A stretch of 64,000 nucleotides of DNA from Thalassia testudinum (taxonomy: Eukaryota; Streptophyta; Magnoliopsida; Alismatales; Hydrocharitaceae): assembly GCA_037157565.1 (NCBI GenBank), contig JAZHRO010000063.1:87324001-87388000 (forward strand), written 5' to 3'. A program made the position numbers and the translations under genes. Below the pieces are notes generated by a model. It worked only from the letters and a program-made list of their open reading frames with translations. It was not told the origin of the DNA and searched no databases. Below, piece after piece: positions 11,848 to 25,329 of the stretch. Within the stretch, counting starts at the first letter, position 1; each line of letters begins with the position of its first letter.

Positions 11848-14800
11848 TAATATAATGGTTGTTAATGAGGTGTTTGTTGTAAAGTCGTTGGTTGTGTAAT
11901 GAAAATATCATTAGTGTCATTATAGTGGGTTGTATGGGATACCAGTCATTGCAACCATTATTATTTACTTATCTAACTTTTACTGGTTTTATTCCAGGTC
12001 GTTCACTGGGAGGCAATTATTAATTTACATCGCTCTTTGATCTCAAAATTATCCTTTAATTCCAAAAAGAAGTTTTACATCTAATAAAGAACGAATGAAT
12101 ATAGACATGGTTTGCCTACTCACAAAGAATTAATCGAAATGCTTGCAAAAACTAACTATAAACAAGTACCAAACATTTCATCACTATATTCTAAACTCTC
12201 TTTACAAGTTATAGTATTAATTCTTACATGAAAGTACACTACCAACTAAGATTATATAGTTTACTAACTTAACTTACTAATCTGACACCTACAGTAACAC
12301 ATACAATTACTATAGTGAAAGATGTAAACGTCACTAGATCCCAGAAAATACTATATACAAACTTAAAGAGGGAAACTTGGGTCTTTAGCGACGGTTATGG
12401 CGACGTTTTATTATATTAGTAAATGTATGAGGTTATTTACATAAACCTAATTGGCTATACTACGTATACATATATATATACATTTCTTTTGTATTTGTAT
12501 TCACCTTCATATTTACATCTTCTCTCTCTCTCTTACTCCACACTAATCTTCTTCTGTTATTCTTCTTCTTTATTTTAATTTTGCCTTAACAGATTCCACA
12601 AACTGCGGCGTAGAGGTAATTAACTACTGTCATTAGTTCTCCTTTAATTAATAAAAAATGTGTTTAATTTGCAGGCACGCTTTTCGAGGGATACACAACA
12701 CCCGGAGGGTGGGACCAAACCTCTACTAAGCGCACCCTAATTGTAATTAGGCCACTTAATTCCGTTTTATCAAGCTCAGATCAGGGCTTTCTCAGCCCAT
12801 GCACACACACCTCACCGGGCCCCCGGCCCCACAATGCTCAATACAATCTCAAGAGTATGCTCAGAGTATATAGCGCATGTTGTTTCAGGCACCCGACTCC
12901 CATGACGACTACGCTACTTAGGAAGAAAATCAATATAAGTCTCCACGCGCACTTTGCAGCGCACGATGTGGCGCTATTCGAGCGTTGCATCTGTGCTGAA
13001 AAGTGCGCACAGCTGTGCGCTGAAGGAGATTTTGGCCCTCAATTCAAGGGCCATAATTTATTTAAAAATAAAAATAAATTATGGGAAAATGAAGTGTTTA
13101 CAGGATACTATACAATTGTACAATTAATTTGAAATTTTAATTAGATTTACTATATAAATCAATTCACTAAAGTATACTATTTTACACACTGATTTTGGTG
13201 TTTTATTCTTTAATTACTTATAAAGTAGCTATTATATGGTCTAATTGACCTTATACAGAGTTAGTATACATGTATAAGTATTTTATAAACATTGTTATTG
13301 TATTTTTCAGAATTAATTTCTGTTGTATATACATTTAAATAGCATATTTGATTATTTTACTTATAAATTATGTTAAAATAATATAATAAGGTATAAACAT
13401 ACTTCAACTAGCTTAAATTACTTAAGATATATTAGCCTAAGTATACAGATTCAATTAACTTAATTATAACCCTAAAGTACTAATTTATCTAATTTAATTT
13501 AACAAATTAGCTATTAACTTAATAAATTCATTATTTATTATATATAAAGAATTAAATTAAGATACGGGATTTTATTTACTCATAATTTACATATGCATAG
13601 ATATATACAGTTTTACAGTTTAATTCTATTATTTATACTATCTACTGATTTAGTTAGTCTAATAATACATATTAATTAGTTTAATTTATAGATAGTTATA
13701 TAATTAATGTATATACTATCTGAACTAAATCAGATACCTAATTTACAGTATGCAATATATTTACATAGTTATTTGTACAATATATGTATATATACTACCT
13801 ATTTACATACATAACCTAGTATAAAGCTTATGTTTATAAGAGTATACTTAATATACAAAGTAATATAATTTTTTTTAGGTCTTTTGGGAGTTTTTCACTT
13901 TTTATTGTTTTTATAAATCTTATAGAAATAGGAGATGAGAAGGGAAGAGTTAGCTGAGGAGAAAGAGGCATGTTTAATATCTTTTTAAGTATAACTCGTT
14001 TTATCAAGCTTCATGAATGCCTTATTTTCATTCAGCATGAAATTTAGAAAGTGTTTACCAATTTTAATACAGTCCTCAGTTTAGTTTCCTTTTTAAATCA
14101 TGTTTGGACAGTTAGCTTCAATCAAACTAGCTAACAACACTTGAAAGAGTTAAAACAAGCATTCACAGAAATTAAAGTTCAATTATCTAACAGGAAAGCT
14201 TGTATTCATAAGGGAAGCAAAATATCTGTATGTTAGCTACATTTCAAAACATATTTTACAGGTTATTACATCAGATTAGATCTGCTACAAAATTAGGACA
14301 GTTCAACAGGCGCAACAGCATAAATTTTACAGACCAAACCCTGCAGCAGCTCAGATCTAATTCCAAATGGTCTAACTGCTACTGCAGTCAGTCCAATTGG
14401 GATGAAATCTGAGTAGGGAGAGAAGAAAAATATAGCTGCAAGGTGCAGCACTTTGCTGTGACCACTGGGATTAAAAAAAATCATAAATCCAAACTAAAAA
14501 AAAGAAAAAGACTCTCAATTCCCATTTGACAAGGGTTTCATTTCTCACTAAAATCACTAAATAACCCAATTCAAATGCAAAAACCCTTATCATCAGATTA
14601 AATCAACAAAAATACTGATATAACTCTTCCTTAAGATATAGACAGCATGTAGAAAGAGTTAATTCAATTACTTGCAATTCATAGTTCAAATCCCAGTTTC
14701 TGAAACCTTAAGGAGTATTGAGAACTCCTTAGGTTAGGAAATCACCAATACATTCATCCAAAACAAACTCATGAATGCAAGATCAAACTTCAAATCACCA

Positions 14801-16500
14801 CAGTGATTCTCCTTAGTTCTGTTTTGCATTCATTGCATTAAAAACTTCATCAAACTCAAATTTGAATATGGCTCTTCTGAGATGAATTCTGACATCAGAA
14901 ACATCTCAGATTCCTTGCCAACAATGAACTCAAATCAGAATTTATTCAATTTGTCCAATCAAAACAGTTAAAACCAAATTAAATGAAAAATCCTTGAAAT
15001 CCAAATTAAAGAGAAATCTGACAAACTGATAATTTCAACTCAAACCAGGGGCTTTTGTGAACAAGAGTGAGGTGAATGGGAAGCCCCTTAAGTGCTTTTT
15101 GACACCAATTTCAGATCTGAGGTTAAAAACCAATCAGATCTGAAATTAGGTTAGAGTGTATGGGAGGAATGTGAAAAACAGGTCGTGGAAAATCAGAAGT
15201 GAATATGAAAATATGGAGAGGGAGAGAATTTGAAATCATTACTATGTGAAACCTTCCCCTTTGATCTGGAGTGATCAGAGGAGGTGAGGGTGGAATTTAT
15301 AGCCTAAATCTACTACTACAGCTACTTTATCCTAACAGCAAAATTAAACACTACTAATTACATTAATTCTACTCTAAACCTACTTAACTACAGCTACAAC
15401 TAATCTGTAGAATTATAAATCTATTCTAACAGGAAGAATGGGACCTATGGGTCCTTAGCCGGTGGCTAAGGAGGAAGAAGGGAGGAAGATGACCCCAGCG
15501 GAGAGAAGAGTCTGCGAGTGATGCTCCAGGGTCGTCCTCAGGTGCTACGAAGTCCTTAGCGACGTGGAGGTCGAGAGAAGGTGACAATTTCACAATTGGT
15601 GGCTGTGAAATCAGAGGCTTGATGGGGAGGAGGAACTGGAGTGGACGAACGATCGCTGAGAGATGTAGGGAGCGATCCTTTGCACACGCCACCACTGAGG
15701 TGTTTAAGTAGCACACACAGTGGCTGAGATCACCGTGCAAGTGAGAATAATCGAAGAGGTAACCGGCAGTGGGGATGAGAGGAGAGGAGCGCGCGGTGAG
15801 CCAATCTCAAAATCTGACCGTTATATGGGATCTGGGGAGAGGGGTGATCGTACGTGCCGATTCGTGCGAAGCTTCCATTCAAATCTAACTGCAGATCGAA
15901 ATCGTGAGAAGCAACGGACGGCCGAGATCGACCGTGTTCTTCACACGCTACAGTGCGTGCGAAGAGCAGCAAGCCGTCCTCTAAAAAAATGGGAAAATTG
16001 CAGGAAAGACCCCTGCACGAAGGGGTAGAAGATTTACGTGTAGGCAGATAAGTGAAAAGAATTACAATAGGAAGGACCCTACAACCTTTCAAAGGGGTCC
16101 CTGCGGTTTACAAGTAGGTCCAAAAAGGAATTTTTAAAGGCAAGAGTGTAATGCATGAAGGACCTAAGTGTAAACTACCTATTTCATAGCCTAAATGATG
16201 TCCAAATGCCTTCAAATTTTTATATGTGCTTAATTGAACATTTAAGACATTAATTATACTTTTGATTTGGCCTTTCAAACTTATTTATGTGTTCAATTAA
16301 CGCATGGATCATCATTTGTACTTTGCTTTCAGAATATCTCGTTTTGTGACCTAATTATGAAATTTTAACACAGAATAAAGGTTTTAGGTCTTTTTCTTTA
16401 ATTCCCACACTTAACCCTTTTTATCTGTTAATTTGATGTTGTTTTACTCAGTGTCTAGCTTAACTTCAGCTTTTTAGCCATGATGAGTAGCCACTCATCA
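11848..16500 (-). mobile_element. Insertion G in the integrase gene, probably a long solo LTR
   Basis: It is flanked by GTTGC (11843-11847) and ATTGC (16501-16505), a 5-bp TSD with one mismatch. Read on the minus strand it begins TGATGAGTGGCTACTCATCA, a hairpin of the kind seen at other LTR starts here. It ends TATTATATTA, where CA would be expected (one base off). I found no primer site, polypurine tract or coding domain, so a 4.65-kb solo LTR is the simplest reading. An internal composite cannot be excluded. Bases about 12040-14000 are extremely AT-rich, 12382-12416 carry GGGTCTTTAGCGACGG, and 15430-15960 are GC-rich. Confidence 0.5.
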
Positions 16501-16505
16501 ATTGC

Positions 16506-17468
16506 CAGCAGACAGGAACCATTGGAAGAAGAAATGAGATGCCCCAACAACCTATCCACCCTGTTGAGATCTTTGATATTTGGAGCATTGGCTTCATGGG
16601 TCCCTTTCCTGTGCCCTTCAGATATGAATACATCCTTGTGGCTGTAGACTATGTATCGAAATGGATAGAAGCCATACCCACGTGAACCAATGACCATTCA
16701 GTGGTCTTGTGCTTTGTTAAGGCTAATATCATTTCTCGATATGGGTGCCCAAGGATGATCATAAGTGATGGAGGACCTCACTTTAAGAACGTACACTTCA
16801 TAAGACTACTCCAAAATTTGGGAGTTAACCACATGATAGTCACACCTTATCATCCCTAAATGAGTGGACAAGTTAAAGTGTCTAATAGGGAGATTAAGTG
16901 AATTTTAGAAAAAGCTATCAGGCCTGATTGGAAGGATTGGTCTAAAAAACTAAATGATGCTCTTTGGGCCTACAAAACTACGTATAAGACTCCCTTGGGC
17001 ATGTCTCCTTTCCGATTTATCTACGGAAAAGCCTGCCACCTTCCCATTGAAATCCAACAGAAAGCTTATTAGGTTATTAAAAATGTTAACTTGAATCTGG
17101 ATAAAGTGGGAAAGGCACGTATGTTAGAATTAAGTGAGCTTGAGGAGCTTCGTGATGAAGCTTATGAAACTTCTCAAGTTTACAAGCAACGTACAAAAGT
17201 CTTCCATGATAAGCACATCATTAGAAAGACTTTTGAGCCCAACCAGTGGGTCTGGTTTTTCAATTCTAGACTTATATTATTTCCTAGAAAGCTCAAGTCC
17301 CGCTGGGATGGGCCATATGTTGTTATCAATACTTTCCCTCATGGAGCAGTAGAAATTTGGAACCCTATTTCAGGTGCAAGCTTTAAGGTAAATGGCCAAC
17401 AACTTAAACCTTATATTACTCTTTCAAATGGCCAAGTTTTGGACGCACTTTGGCTTGAGGAGCCTTAG
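16506..17468 (+). pseudogene. int: Integrase core and C-terminal domain of element B, broken
   Basis: Integrase inserts the cDNA into chromosomes. The frame continues directly from the CLRC at 11847 and opens with QQTG and RRNEMPQQP. The first catalytic Asp, normally in DFMGPFP, is Gly here (GGC at 16590-16592, SIGFMGPFP). The second is present in IISDGGPHF, and the Glu is in SNREIK. In-frame stops lie near 16682, 16858 and 16900, and another after AY near 17070. From 17091 the frame is open to 17468 and contains the Athila-type C-terminal domain with LKSRWDGPYVV. The Asp loss and the stops make it inactive. Confidence 0.88.
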
Positions 17469-19035
17469 CTCCTCCCACTCTCCTCCTCAGGTGGTATTCT
17501 TCTATGTCTCCATTTTTCCAATGAGGAAATTGTCAGTCTTAGGCATTGGGGGGTATAACCTGAGAATGTTTATAGCATTTATAAATATTTGCATACATAT
17601 TTATTTATATATATATATATATAAATCTTATTTTCTTGAGCTGAGTGGGTTAGTCCCTAGGAAAATACCTTTGTCATTGGAGGATTTTCTTCTTGAATTA
17701 TTTCTTAAGTTTAGAATCCAGTACATTTATTTCACGTGCACGTAGACTGGGTAATGGATCCTTGAAGAAAACCAGTAAGCTTTTGTAGTATACTGAACCC
17801 TTGGACAGTTAATAGGGAGTAAGGCATACTATCTTCTAGTATATCCACCCCATATTTGTGAGATGAAAGTAGAGAGATTACTGGTGCACTAAGTTTAGTG
17901 TAAGGACTCTTAAGTTTTGGACAATTAGATGATCATACTTTAGAGTTAGGCATAGTTTTAGCTCTCTGTTCCTGTGTGCGTACTTTGTGTGAATTCCTGA
18001 GAGTCACCAAATAAGGCAGATACACAAAGATTGAGTTTTAATAAAGCTATGACTATGGTGGATGGTTATGACCATCCTTCATAGAGTCCTCGGTTGAAGG
18101 AGGGTAATAGTGTCAAAGGTCAAAAATACGCCTGTCCTATCCATTCCTTCCTGGTACCGAGAATAGGCACTTCCACCAAATAAGCCACATAATATCCTCT
18201 TGACCATCATCATCCCTAATAATGCCTCATAAATAAAAGTCTATGTCGTATTATGTTGATTTATATATTTAAAAAAAAAGAGAGAGAAAAGAAAAGAAGA
18301 AAAAGAAGAAACAGTTATATTATAAAAAAAAAAAGGAAAAAGAAGAAGAAAAGAGAGAGAGAAAAAAAACAAAAGAAAAAGTCCAAGTTTATAATGTAAC
18401 ATTATTTCTGAGGCAACAGAACACCTATCGCGATCCACCAAATATGACCCATACCTACCTTTCAGTATTTCTGATCGCCTGAATACTGGCTAAGGACTCT
18501 AACTTAGTTGTAGAGTTATTAGGACTTTAATAGAAGTGTGGATGCCATGTGAGGCCACCAAATAGTGAATACAATTACTAAATCTGGCGAGATTTGTGAT
18601 CTCAGAAAGAAAAGAAAGAAAAGAGTGAGCGCCCAGGAACATCAAGAGAGCACAGCTGTTTAGCCTCTCTTTGAGTTGACTTGTCTAATAGTCTAGAGAT
18701 CTAGAGTCTGCAGTACTAGACTACATGTAGCACAAGATGAGTGTGTGCCACCAAATACAAATCCATTCAACTCGATATCTCCTATCTAAGCCAAACGTCG
18801 GGGTCAAATTATAGATTATCTTCTACTTTATCCCCGAGGGAAGTAGTTGCCTATCGCGACAGTAATATTTACCAAGGATGAAGTACGAACTTCCAGTGTG
18901 AATTGGTTTTTTCACTTGGATCTGTTACCTAGGCTATCATCACTTCACATTTGTCTAGATCTCTAAAGTTTTGAAATTAGAAAAGAAGAAATCTTCTAAT
19001 TATTTCTATTATTTTTGCTAGGGACTAACAAATCT
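17469..19035 (+). other. 3' non-coding block of element B
   Basis: There is no env-like or other gene; open frames here are short and unconserved. The block contains a second polypurine tract near 17541-17555 (AGGCATTGGGGGGTA), a TA microsatellite at about 17603-17625 and long A/G tracts at 18270-18390. Its position and content parallel the 1.2-1.3 kb terminal blocks of A, D and E. Confidence 0.6.
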
Positions 19036-19051
19036 TAGTCATGGGGGTATT
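19036..19051 (+). other. 3' polypurine tract of element B
   Basis: TAGTCATGGGGGTATT directly precedes the LTR start TGATGAGTCC. Confidence 0.8.
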
Positions 19052-20485
19052 TGATGAGTCCATTTTAATGGACTATTGTTAAGCCTAAATACTTCAATTC
19101 TAACATAGTATGTTTGTTAATAATCACATTAAGTCATTAAAAAAGTGCATGCATCATTACTTGAGTTTTTATTTATATTATTGCATTTTATAGTATGTAA
19201 TTATTTTATGTTTTGTTGCAGGAATGACATTGGAAAGAACAAGGAGGGGGGGTAAAATTCCCCCAACAAATGGCCAGCCGCAACACAAATATCTCATCCT
19301 CCAGCCACCCTTAAAAACTTCCCTCAACAAATGCAAACGGTGTTGGCCAAATTTAGAAAAGGATTTTGAAAATCCCTTGGGAGGCAGAAGAGAAGAGATA
19401 TAGAGGAGAGGCGGAGGGGATTAGAGAGGGATCCATCATCCACTGCGTGCACTGCGAACATCGAAGGCCATCCATCAACCGTGAAACCAGCGTGCACTGT
19501 GCACACCGTGCACCCGCGCCCTCTATAGGTGCAAGCCATAGCCAAGCCCTCCCATGCACTGCCCTTCACCGCGCCAAACCTTCAAGCCTACAGGCGACCC
19601 ACGCCCGCAGGCGCTGCACGCCCTCTACAGGCACAGGCCTCCCAGCACCCATGCTCTCTCCAGTGCACAACAGGCGCCGTGCCCCTCCAGCACCCTTACG
19701 TGCCAACCTTCAGTAGGCAGCAGTCCCCCTTGAGCATCCTGCAGACACCACAGTGCCTTCCAGCGCCAGTAGTAGCGGCGACAGCCAACCTGCAGCAAGC
19801 TCTGCCGCCAGCCAACCTCTGCCTCCAGCCACCTCGACCCACATCGAGAACACCGACGTGAAACCACCACTCTGACGCACCTTCCCTAAGGACCTTTCAA
19901 CCAGCCGAGCCTCTTCACGCGTGCAAGGAGAGAGGAATTTTCCTCTGTTTTGGGTGAAATTAAAAATTACCATTTGTGCCATTGCCAAACACTATTGCAT
20001 TATTTAGTGGATTAATATATTTGAGTGAAGTTGCATGCTTGCCCTTACATGTTATAGTATTTCTTTCATGCACTTAACTTTTAAATGGTGATGTGATAAA
20101 TACATAAGATCTCATCCATACACTCACATGACCTAAAAGAGAAAGCCCCATGTTTTGGAATATAACTATTTTACATGCCATTACAAGTTATTTCCTGAAA
20201 GGAAAATTATATCCCTATCCCTACATTTTTTAAATAATTACGTGTTCCTTCTTTTCACTTTGTTTCGCATCAGATTTGAACACGAATTGCCTACGTGATT
20301 GAATAAGTACAAAGGAAAAAATTATTTTGTCAACTTATTAATCTGTTCCTCCCTGTGGATACGACATCCTTTTCGTGGTTTAAATTTATATCTATGTTAA
20401 TATTTGATTGAGAGATTTCCACCACATTAATTACAACAACATATCCTTCTAGTGTTATCATAAATAAGTGAAACTCTCTCCGTCA
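19052..20485 (+). repeat. 3' LTR of element B (1434 bp)
   Basis: Near-identical partner of 4666-6112, with the same start and the same CGTCA/TGTCA end. LINE sequence resumes after it. Confidence 0.92.
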
Positions 20486-23400
20486 ATTCCCAGTCATCAA
20501 AATTTTCCTTCAAAGGTCATCCTACGTGGGTAAAAGTTCCCCATATACTCCCCTCCAGATCTGGTCCGTCACCAAACAAGAGGTGAATAGATGGATCCTG
20601 TTATCCGTATCAAAATCACATAATGGTCAATTCTGCAGTGGAGCACCTAGCCTCCTACTTCTTAATTTTCCAGTTACAAGCCCATTCTTCCTACATAACC
20701 AAAGGAAGATTTTATGCTTGAGAGGAATCTTCATTTTGCACACCATGGCACAATCATAATCTGCAGATGTGGGAGCACCAGCCATGCCAACCATCAGCCT
20801 CTTGTAAGCCTTGGTAGATGTGAATTGACCATGTATCCATCGATAGCCATCCTCCCCTTCTGCCGGCTGAAACACAGCCAAATCAGCAAGCAACCGCTCC
20901 TTCTCTATTTGAGTTCTTTCCCCCTTGCGCGCAACAGCTGCATTAAGAGCCCACCTGCCAAGAGCCTCATCCCAACATTCCCTGACCAACACCCTACTAT
21001 CTGCTACAGCAATAAAGACCGTTGGGTATTCCTCACTTAGCTTGCTCTGATCAGACCACTCATCTTCCCATAATGCAAAGTTTCAGCCATCCCCCAATGC
21101 AGGTGTAGACTCTAACCAATGATCTCAGACTACCCTCCTCACTGACTACCAAAATGATGATGGTCAACTTGGAGTTTTATTCCACATCTGCACCTGTGTA
21201 GGGCCATACGACTCTTTAATTACCTAGGACCACAACTTGCTATCTTCCACAATTAACTTGATTGCCCACTTCAGAAACAAAGCGTCATTGAACTCTTTCA
21301 AAGATCGAATGCTCAATGCTCCCTTTGACGAAGGCCTACAGAGGTGATGCCATTTCACCGGATGTAGGAACCTGCCTTCCACCTTCACACCCTTCCAGAA
21401 GAAACGCTTCGGCATCACATCCAACCTCTTCCAAACAGACTTTGGAGGCCTAAATACCGAGAAAAAAAAGACCAGAATCGAAGTGATGACTGAATTTAGC
21501 AAGATCAGTTGTCCACAATTCGACAAAAACCTCTACTCCAAGACTCCAATCTTGCATTTACCTTCTCAAAGAGAGAGGCCCAATCACTCTTCCTCAACTT
21601 CTTATCTGTCAAAGGTAAGCCCAAGTATCTCACCGACAGTGTGGATGGGGACGTATGCAAGGTGGCTAAAATTTCTTCACTCTCCTTAGCTGTCATACCG
21701 AAAGATATCAAGGATGACTTTGCTCCATTTAGTCGCAAGCCTGAAATCTCACCGAATATACTAATCATAATAAATAGAGACTCCGCCTCACTGAGCCTAC
21801 CTTCTACATAAAACACGATGTCATTAGCGTATTGCAATACAGGTGCCAGAGCTTGCGAATTTGTTAACGAATATCCCCTAACCACTCCCACACCTGCCAA
21901 CTTGAAGCTAAACTACACAATGGTGTCCACTGCCAAATTAAAGATAAGTGGGGCCAATGGACATCCCTACCGCACCCCACATTGTAGCTGAATCCACACA
22001 CCACAGGGCTTCCCATTCACAAGTAGGGAGAAGGAGGAAGTGACAATACACCTCTTCATCCATTGAATCCACAGGGGAGGGAAGCCCCTCCTCTTAAAAA
22101 TCTCCCACAGATATGGCCATTCTACCGAATCGTAAGCTCTACTGAAATCAACCTTCCACATGAATGCTCTGGTCTTTCTCCTCTTCCATCTAGAGACCAC
22201 CTCTTGTGCCACAATGAAAGACTCTTGTAAAGATCTATTCGGGAGAAAAGCCACTTGCTCTGGACTAATCAAGTCGGACAGCACACACTTCAACTGGTTT
22301 GCCAATACCTTACTAATGATCAGGTAAATTGAGTTCAACAGTGCAATGGGTCTAAAATCAGACAGAATCTCTACCACACTACACTTAGGCAAAAGAAACA
22401 AGTAAGATTTGTTTATTCTCTCCATGCCTGAGTTGCCCCTTTGAAACTCTCTAATAACCTCCATCACATCCCCTTTGACCACTGGCCATAATTCATTGTA
22501 GAAAAGTACCTGAAATCCATCTAGACCTGGAGAGCCCTCTGCATTCAACCCAGGCATCACCTCCACCACCTCCTGATCTGAAATATTTTCTGTCAACTTA
22601 GCTGCTGCTGAGCTTCCCACCTAGGGGAAGTTTTAGGCTATCATTCTCCACCCCCCTCTCCCTCTCATTCTCGAGGATTCCTTGAAGTACCTAGCTATCT
22701 CTCTTCTAATTTCATCAGAGGATGTAAGCACCGAATCCCCTCTCTTCAAAGAAGAGATGAAATTCACTCTCCTTCTATCACTCATTGCCATATGAAAGAA
22801 CTTCATATTTGCATCTCCCTCTTTCAATGATAACTGCCTAAACTTTTCACTCCAGTCCATTTCCCTAGTCTTGTCCTCAACTTGAATCACTCCTTGCCAA
22901 TGCTTCCTCTATGCCTCCTCGTCCACTGCCAATCACTCCGTATTCTCCTTCTCATCCAGCAAATGCACCATAGACATAGCTTCAGGCCTCCACTGATTTC
23001 TAATGATCTCTATTGTTTGCCAGTACTCCCTCAACATCACTCTCAGGTCTTTCAATTTCATAGCCAAACGATAGGTGGCCGATCCTTACCCCTTCTTTTG
23101 CTCCCACCAGCAGCCAACCATCTCCTTGAAGCCTTCCTCCCTCAGCCAAGACTTCCTGAATTTAAAGTGCCCACATGGGATTCCTCCTCACTATCCCAAA
23201 GTAGTGGGGTGTAGTCCGAAAAATGGCAAGCCAACCCCATGACCTACAAGAGTTGATATCGCTCTAACATCTCCAAATTCCCAAAGAACCTGTCCAACTT
23301 AGAGTCCAGTCCATTACCCCTTCGCCAAGTGAACTTAGCCTCGCTGAAGGATATTCATTCAAACCCATCTCCGACACCACTAACTGAAAGCCAAGCGAGG

Positions 23401-23872
23401 TCCTATCCACCCTTCCATTCCATTGATCATTCACATATAGAACACTATTGAAATCCCCACCTACAAGCCAAGGCAGCCCATTTGTATTGCTCGCCCTCAC
23501 ATGCAGCTCCTGTGAGAGCATGTTTCTCCAATTGTCCACACAAGGACCATACACACATGAAAGACCAGCTCCTACGCATCCCCAATTTTCTGAAATATGC
23601 ATGATAGCACAAAGTTACCCCTCCAAACCTCTTTCAAACTCAAACTCGACTTCTCCCACCACACGACCAGCCTTCTTACCCTTCCAATCGCATTCACAGC
23701 TTTAAAATCAGCCTGCCCCATTGCAATAGAGATTGCCAGAGAGAATCCCCTCCTTCTATGTGTGTCCCCTATACCAAAGCACAATCCACCTCCCACTCGT
23801 GAAGATATCGAGCCAACGACGCCCTTCACACTTTATCATGTAACCCATGCACATTCCAAGTGAGCACCTTCA
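20486..23872 (-). pseudogene. LINE-a ORF2: endonuclease, reverse transcriptase, C-terminal zinc-finger region
   Basis: Plant L1-type LINE protein that nicks target DNA and primes reverse transcription there. The start is ATG at 23872 (complement), followed by LTWNVHGLHDKV, the L1-endonuclease N terminus, then a stop. Fragments in order: GGDFNS near 23460; FSDYTP near 23200, where the usual catalytic His of SDH is Tyr; EGSPGLDGFQ and FRPIALLN (22620-22330); KVDFSRAYDSVEW near 22150; QYANDIVF near 21830, where the catalytic YADD is YAND; and the post-RT region (20992-20627) with WLCRKNGLVT. Several stops and frameshifts separate these pieces. It continues at 4665 across element B. Confidence 0.85.
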
Positions 23873-24160
23873 TCCCTGGGGCTTCGAGGCCCCTTGCTAC
23901 CCTCCGGCCATCTTCTCAACCTTCAGAATGCCTACTATCTTCCCTTAACTGTAAGATTGGCCTCCAACAACACTCCTTCCCCTCAATTTATATGGCGACC
24001 TCACATACTTCCCCCTTGATGAAGAACCCACCCCATAGCTCAACTCCCCTGGTGCCAAGAATGAAAAGCTATCTGGATTCTGTGGAGTAGCCTCACAGAC
24101 CTCTTGCTACCTCCGTACATTAGGATTCACAACAACAAGCTCCCTTCCCCCACCTTCATC

Positions 24161-25200
24161 CTACTCCAACACAACCATTGACAGTGGTTGGTCCAACTCC
24201 TTCATCTCCTTCATTTCAGTGTTCGGCACCTCTGACCAGTGAAGCTCTTTCCTCTCTTTTGCCTCCTGTTTGGCAAAACTCCTAGCTTTATCCTCATGTG
24301 TGTCAGTCTGGGTGTCCATCTCCTCAACCTGCACAGTTGGAACCTCCTCTTGCACACTAACCTCGCTACAGAAAGCTAATTTCAGCCAGAGAAGCCAAGA
24401 ACTGCCCCCGCACCTAAAGATGACTTTGTGTGGGATTGGACCCCCCCTTGTCACCTTCACTACAACCTTAATCGATCTCCCATCTCCCTCACAAAGACCA
24501 ACCATTGCACTCTCTGCCATAGTTGCAAAGTTGGCAATCACTCCAACCCATCACCCCCTTTGTTCTTAGATGCAATGGCAATCCCCAGATCTCGAAGAAC
24601 CCTCTTCTAGTCTCAACCCTCTGAGGTGGGCGATCGCGAAGAGCACTGTCAAAGAGAGATACCAGTCTCCATACCACCGTCACCCCATCAAAGCTAGCTA
24701 TGCAAAAATGGAGCCCTTCCACATCCATCATGCCCAAATCAAAAAGCACAAACCTCACCCCTCCAAATGAGCCAACTTCCACCCCTGAGAGGAAAGAGAG
24801 AGAGACCTTACCAGGCTTTAAATCTTCTCAAAGGCATAGGTGCCAATCATAATCTCACCGATGAGCAGCCCCCTGATCGTGAACTCCGCTGCCCTGGTTT
24901 CCTCGGATTGAGGCACTTCCACATCATACACCTGCCCCAACCCCTTCGGTAGTGGTGGCGGTGGCAATGGTGGTGTCTCACTTGCTCCATGAGCCCAAAC
25001 TTGCCCACCATCATGCTGAGCCATCCTCCCCTTCATTCTACAATCAGACTTCCTGTGTCCCCACCCCCCACAAGCCAAGCATAAAGTAAGCGACCTACAC
25101 ACAGTCGCCAAATGCCCTCTCCTTCTGCAACGATAACATAAAACCTCTGCATTCCCTCCTTGCCTTCACCTCCACATCTCACCAACCATTTAGGCTACCC
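24161..25200 (-). pseudogene. LINE-a ORF1: zinc-knuckle nucleic-acid-binding protein, broken
   Basis: ORF1 of plant LINEs binds the element RNA. On the minus strand two CCHC knuckles come first: CYRCRRRGHLATVC (about 25098-25140) and CLACGGWGHRKSDC (about 25040-25082). A region with FEIWGLPLHL follows (24782-24489), a pattern seen in plant LINE ORF1 proteins of the DUF4283 type. Next is a segment with SIKVVVKVTRGGPIPHKV (24541-24161) and an acidic tail. Stops and a frame change separate the three open pieces. Knuckles ahead of the GLPLHL segment is an unusual order for DUF4283 proteins, and I could not test whether the upstream end is rearranged. Confidence 0.65.
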
Positions 25201-25329
25201 GTGGAGCTACCCATGCCTCTTCCATCCTCTCCCTCTGACACCGTCTCCTAGACCTCCAAACCCTTTAGCTGTTGTCCACCTTCCAAACCCTAGCTCCTCT
25301 TCTCCTCTCCATCCCCTCAATTTCATCCA

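Larger units (their letters stand above)
4666..20485 (+). mobile_element. Element B: Athila-like Ty3/gypsy retrotransposon, 15.8 kb with a nested insertion
   Basis: The LTRs are 4666-6112 and 19052-20485, flanked by CTTCC (4661-4665) and ATTCC (20486-20490), a 5-bp TSD with one mismatch. Internally it has a tRNA-Asp-type primer site, gag, protease, RT, RNase H, integrase, and a 3' non-coding block with a polypurine tract. Removing insertion G (11848-16500) leaves about 11.2 kb, within the usual Athila range. No env-like frame follows integrase. Coding is broken by several stops and at least two frameshifts. The LTRs differ at about 9 of the first 185 bases, counted by eye, so the insertion is not recent. 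Confidence 0.9.

Noticed and set aside
12382..12416. CACTA transposon end
   Set aside because: GGGTCTTTAGCGACGG resembles such ends, but there is no CACTA terminus and no 3-bp target duplication; the same core is part of the LTR hairpins.
22882..25111. Several plus-strand open frames across the LINE-a body
   Set aside because: They are antisense shadows of the LINE frames, which carry the recognisable motifs.
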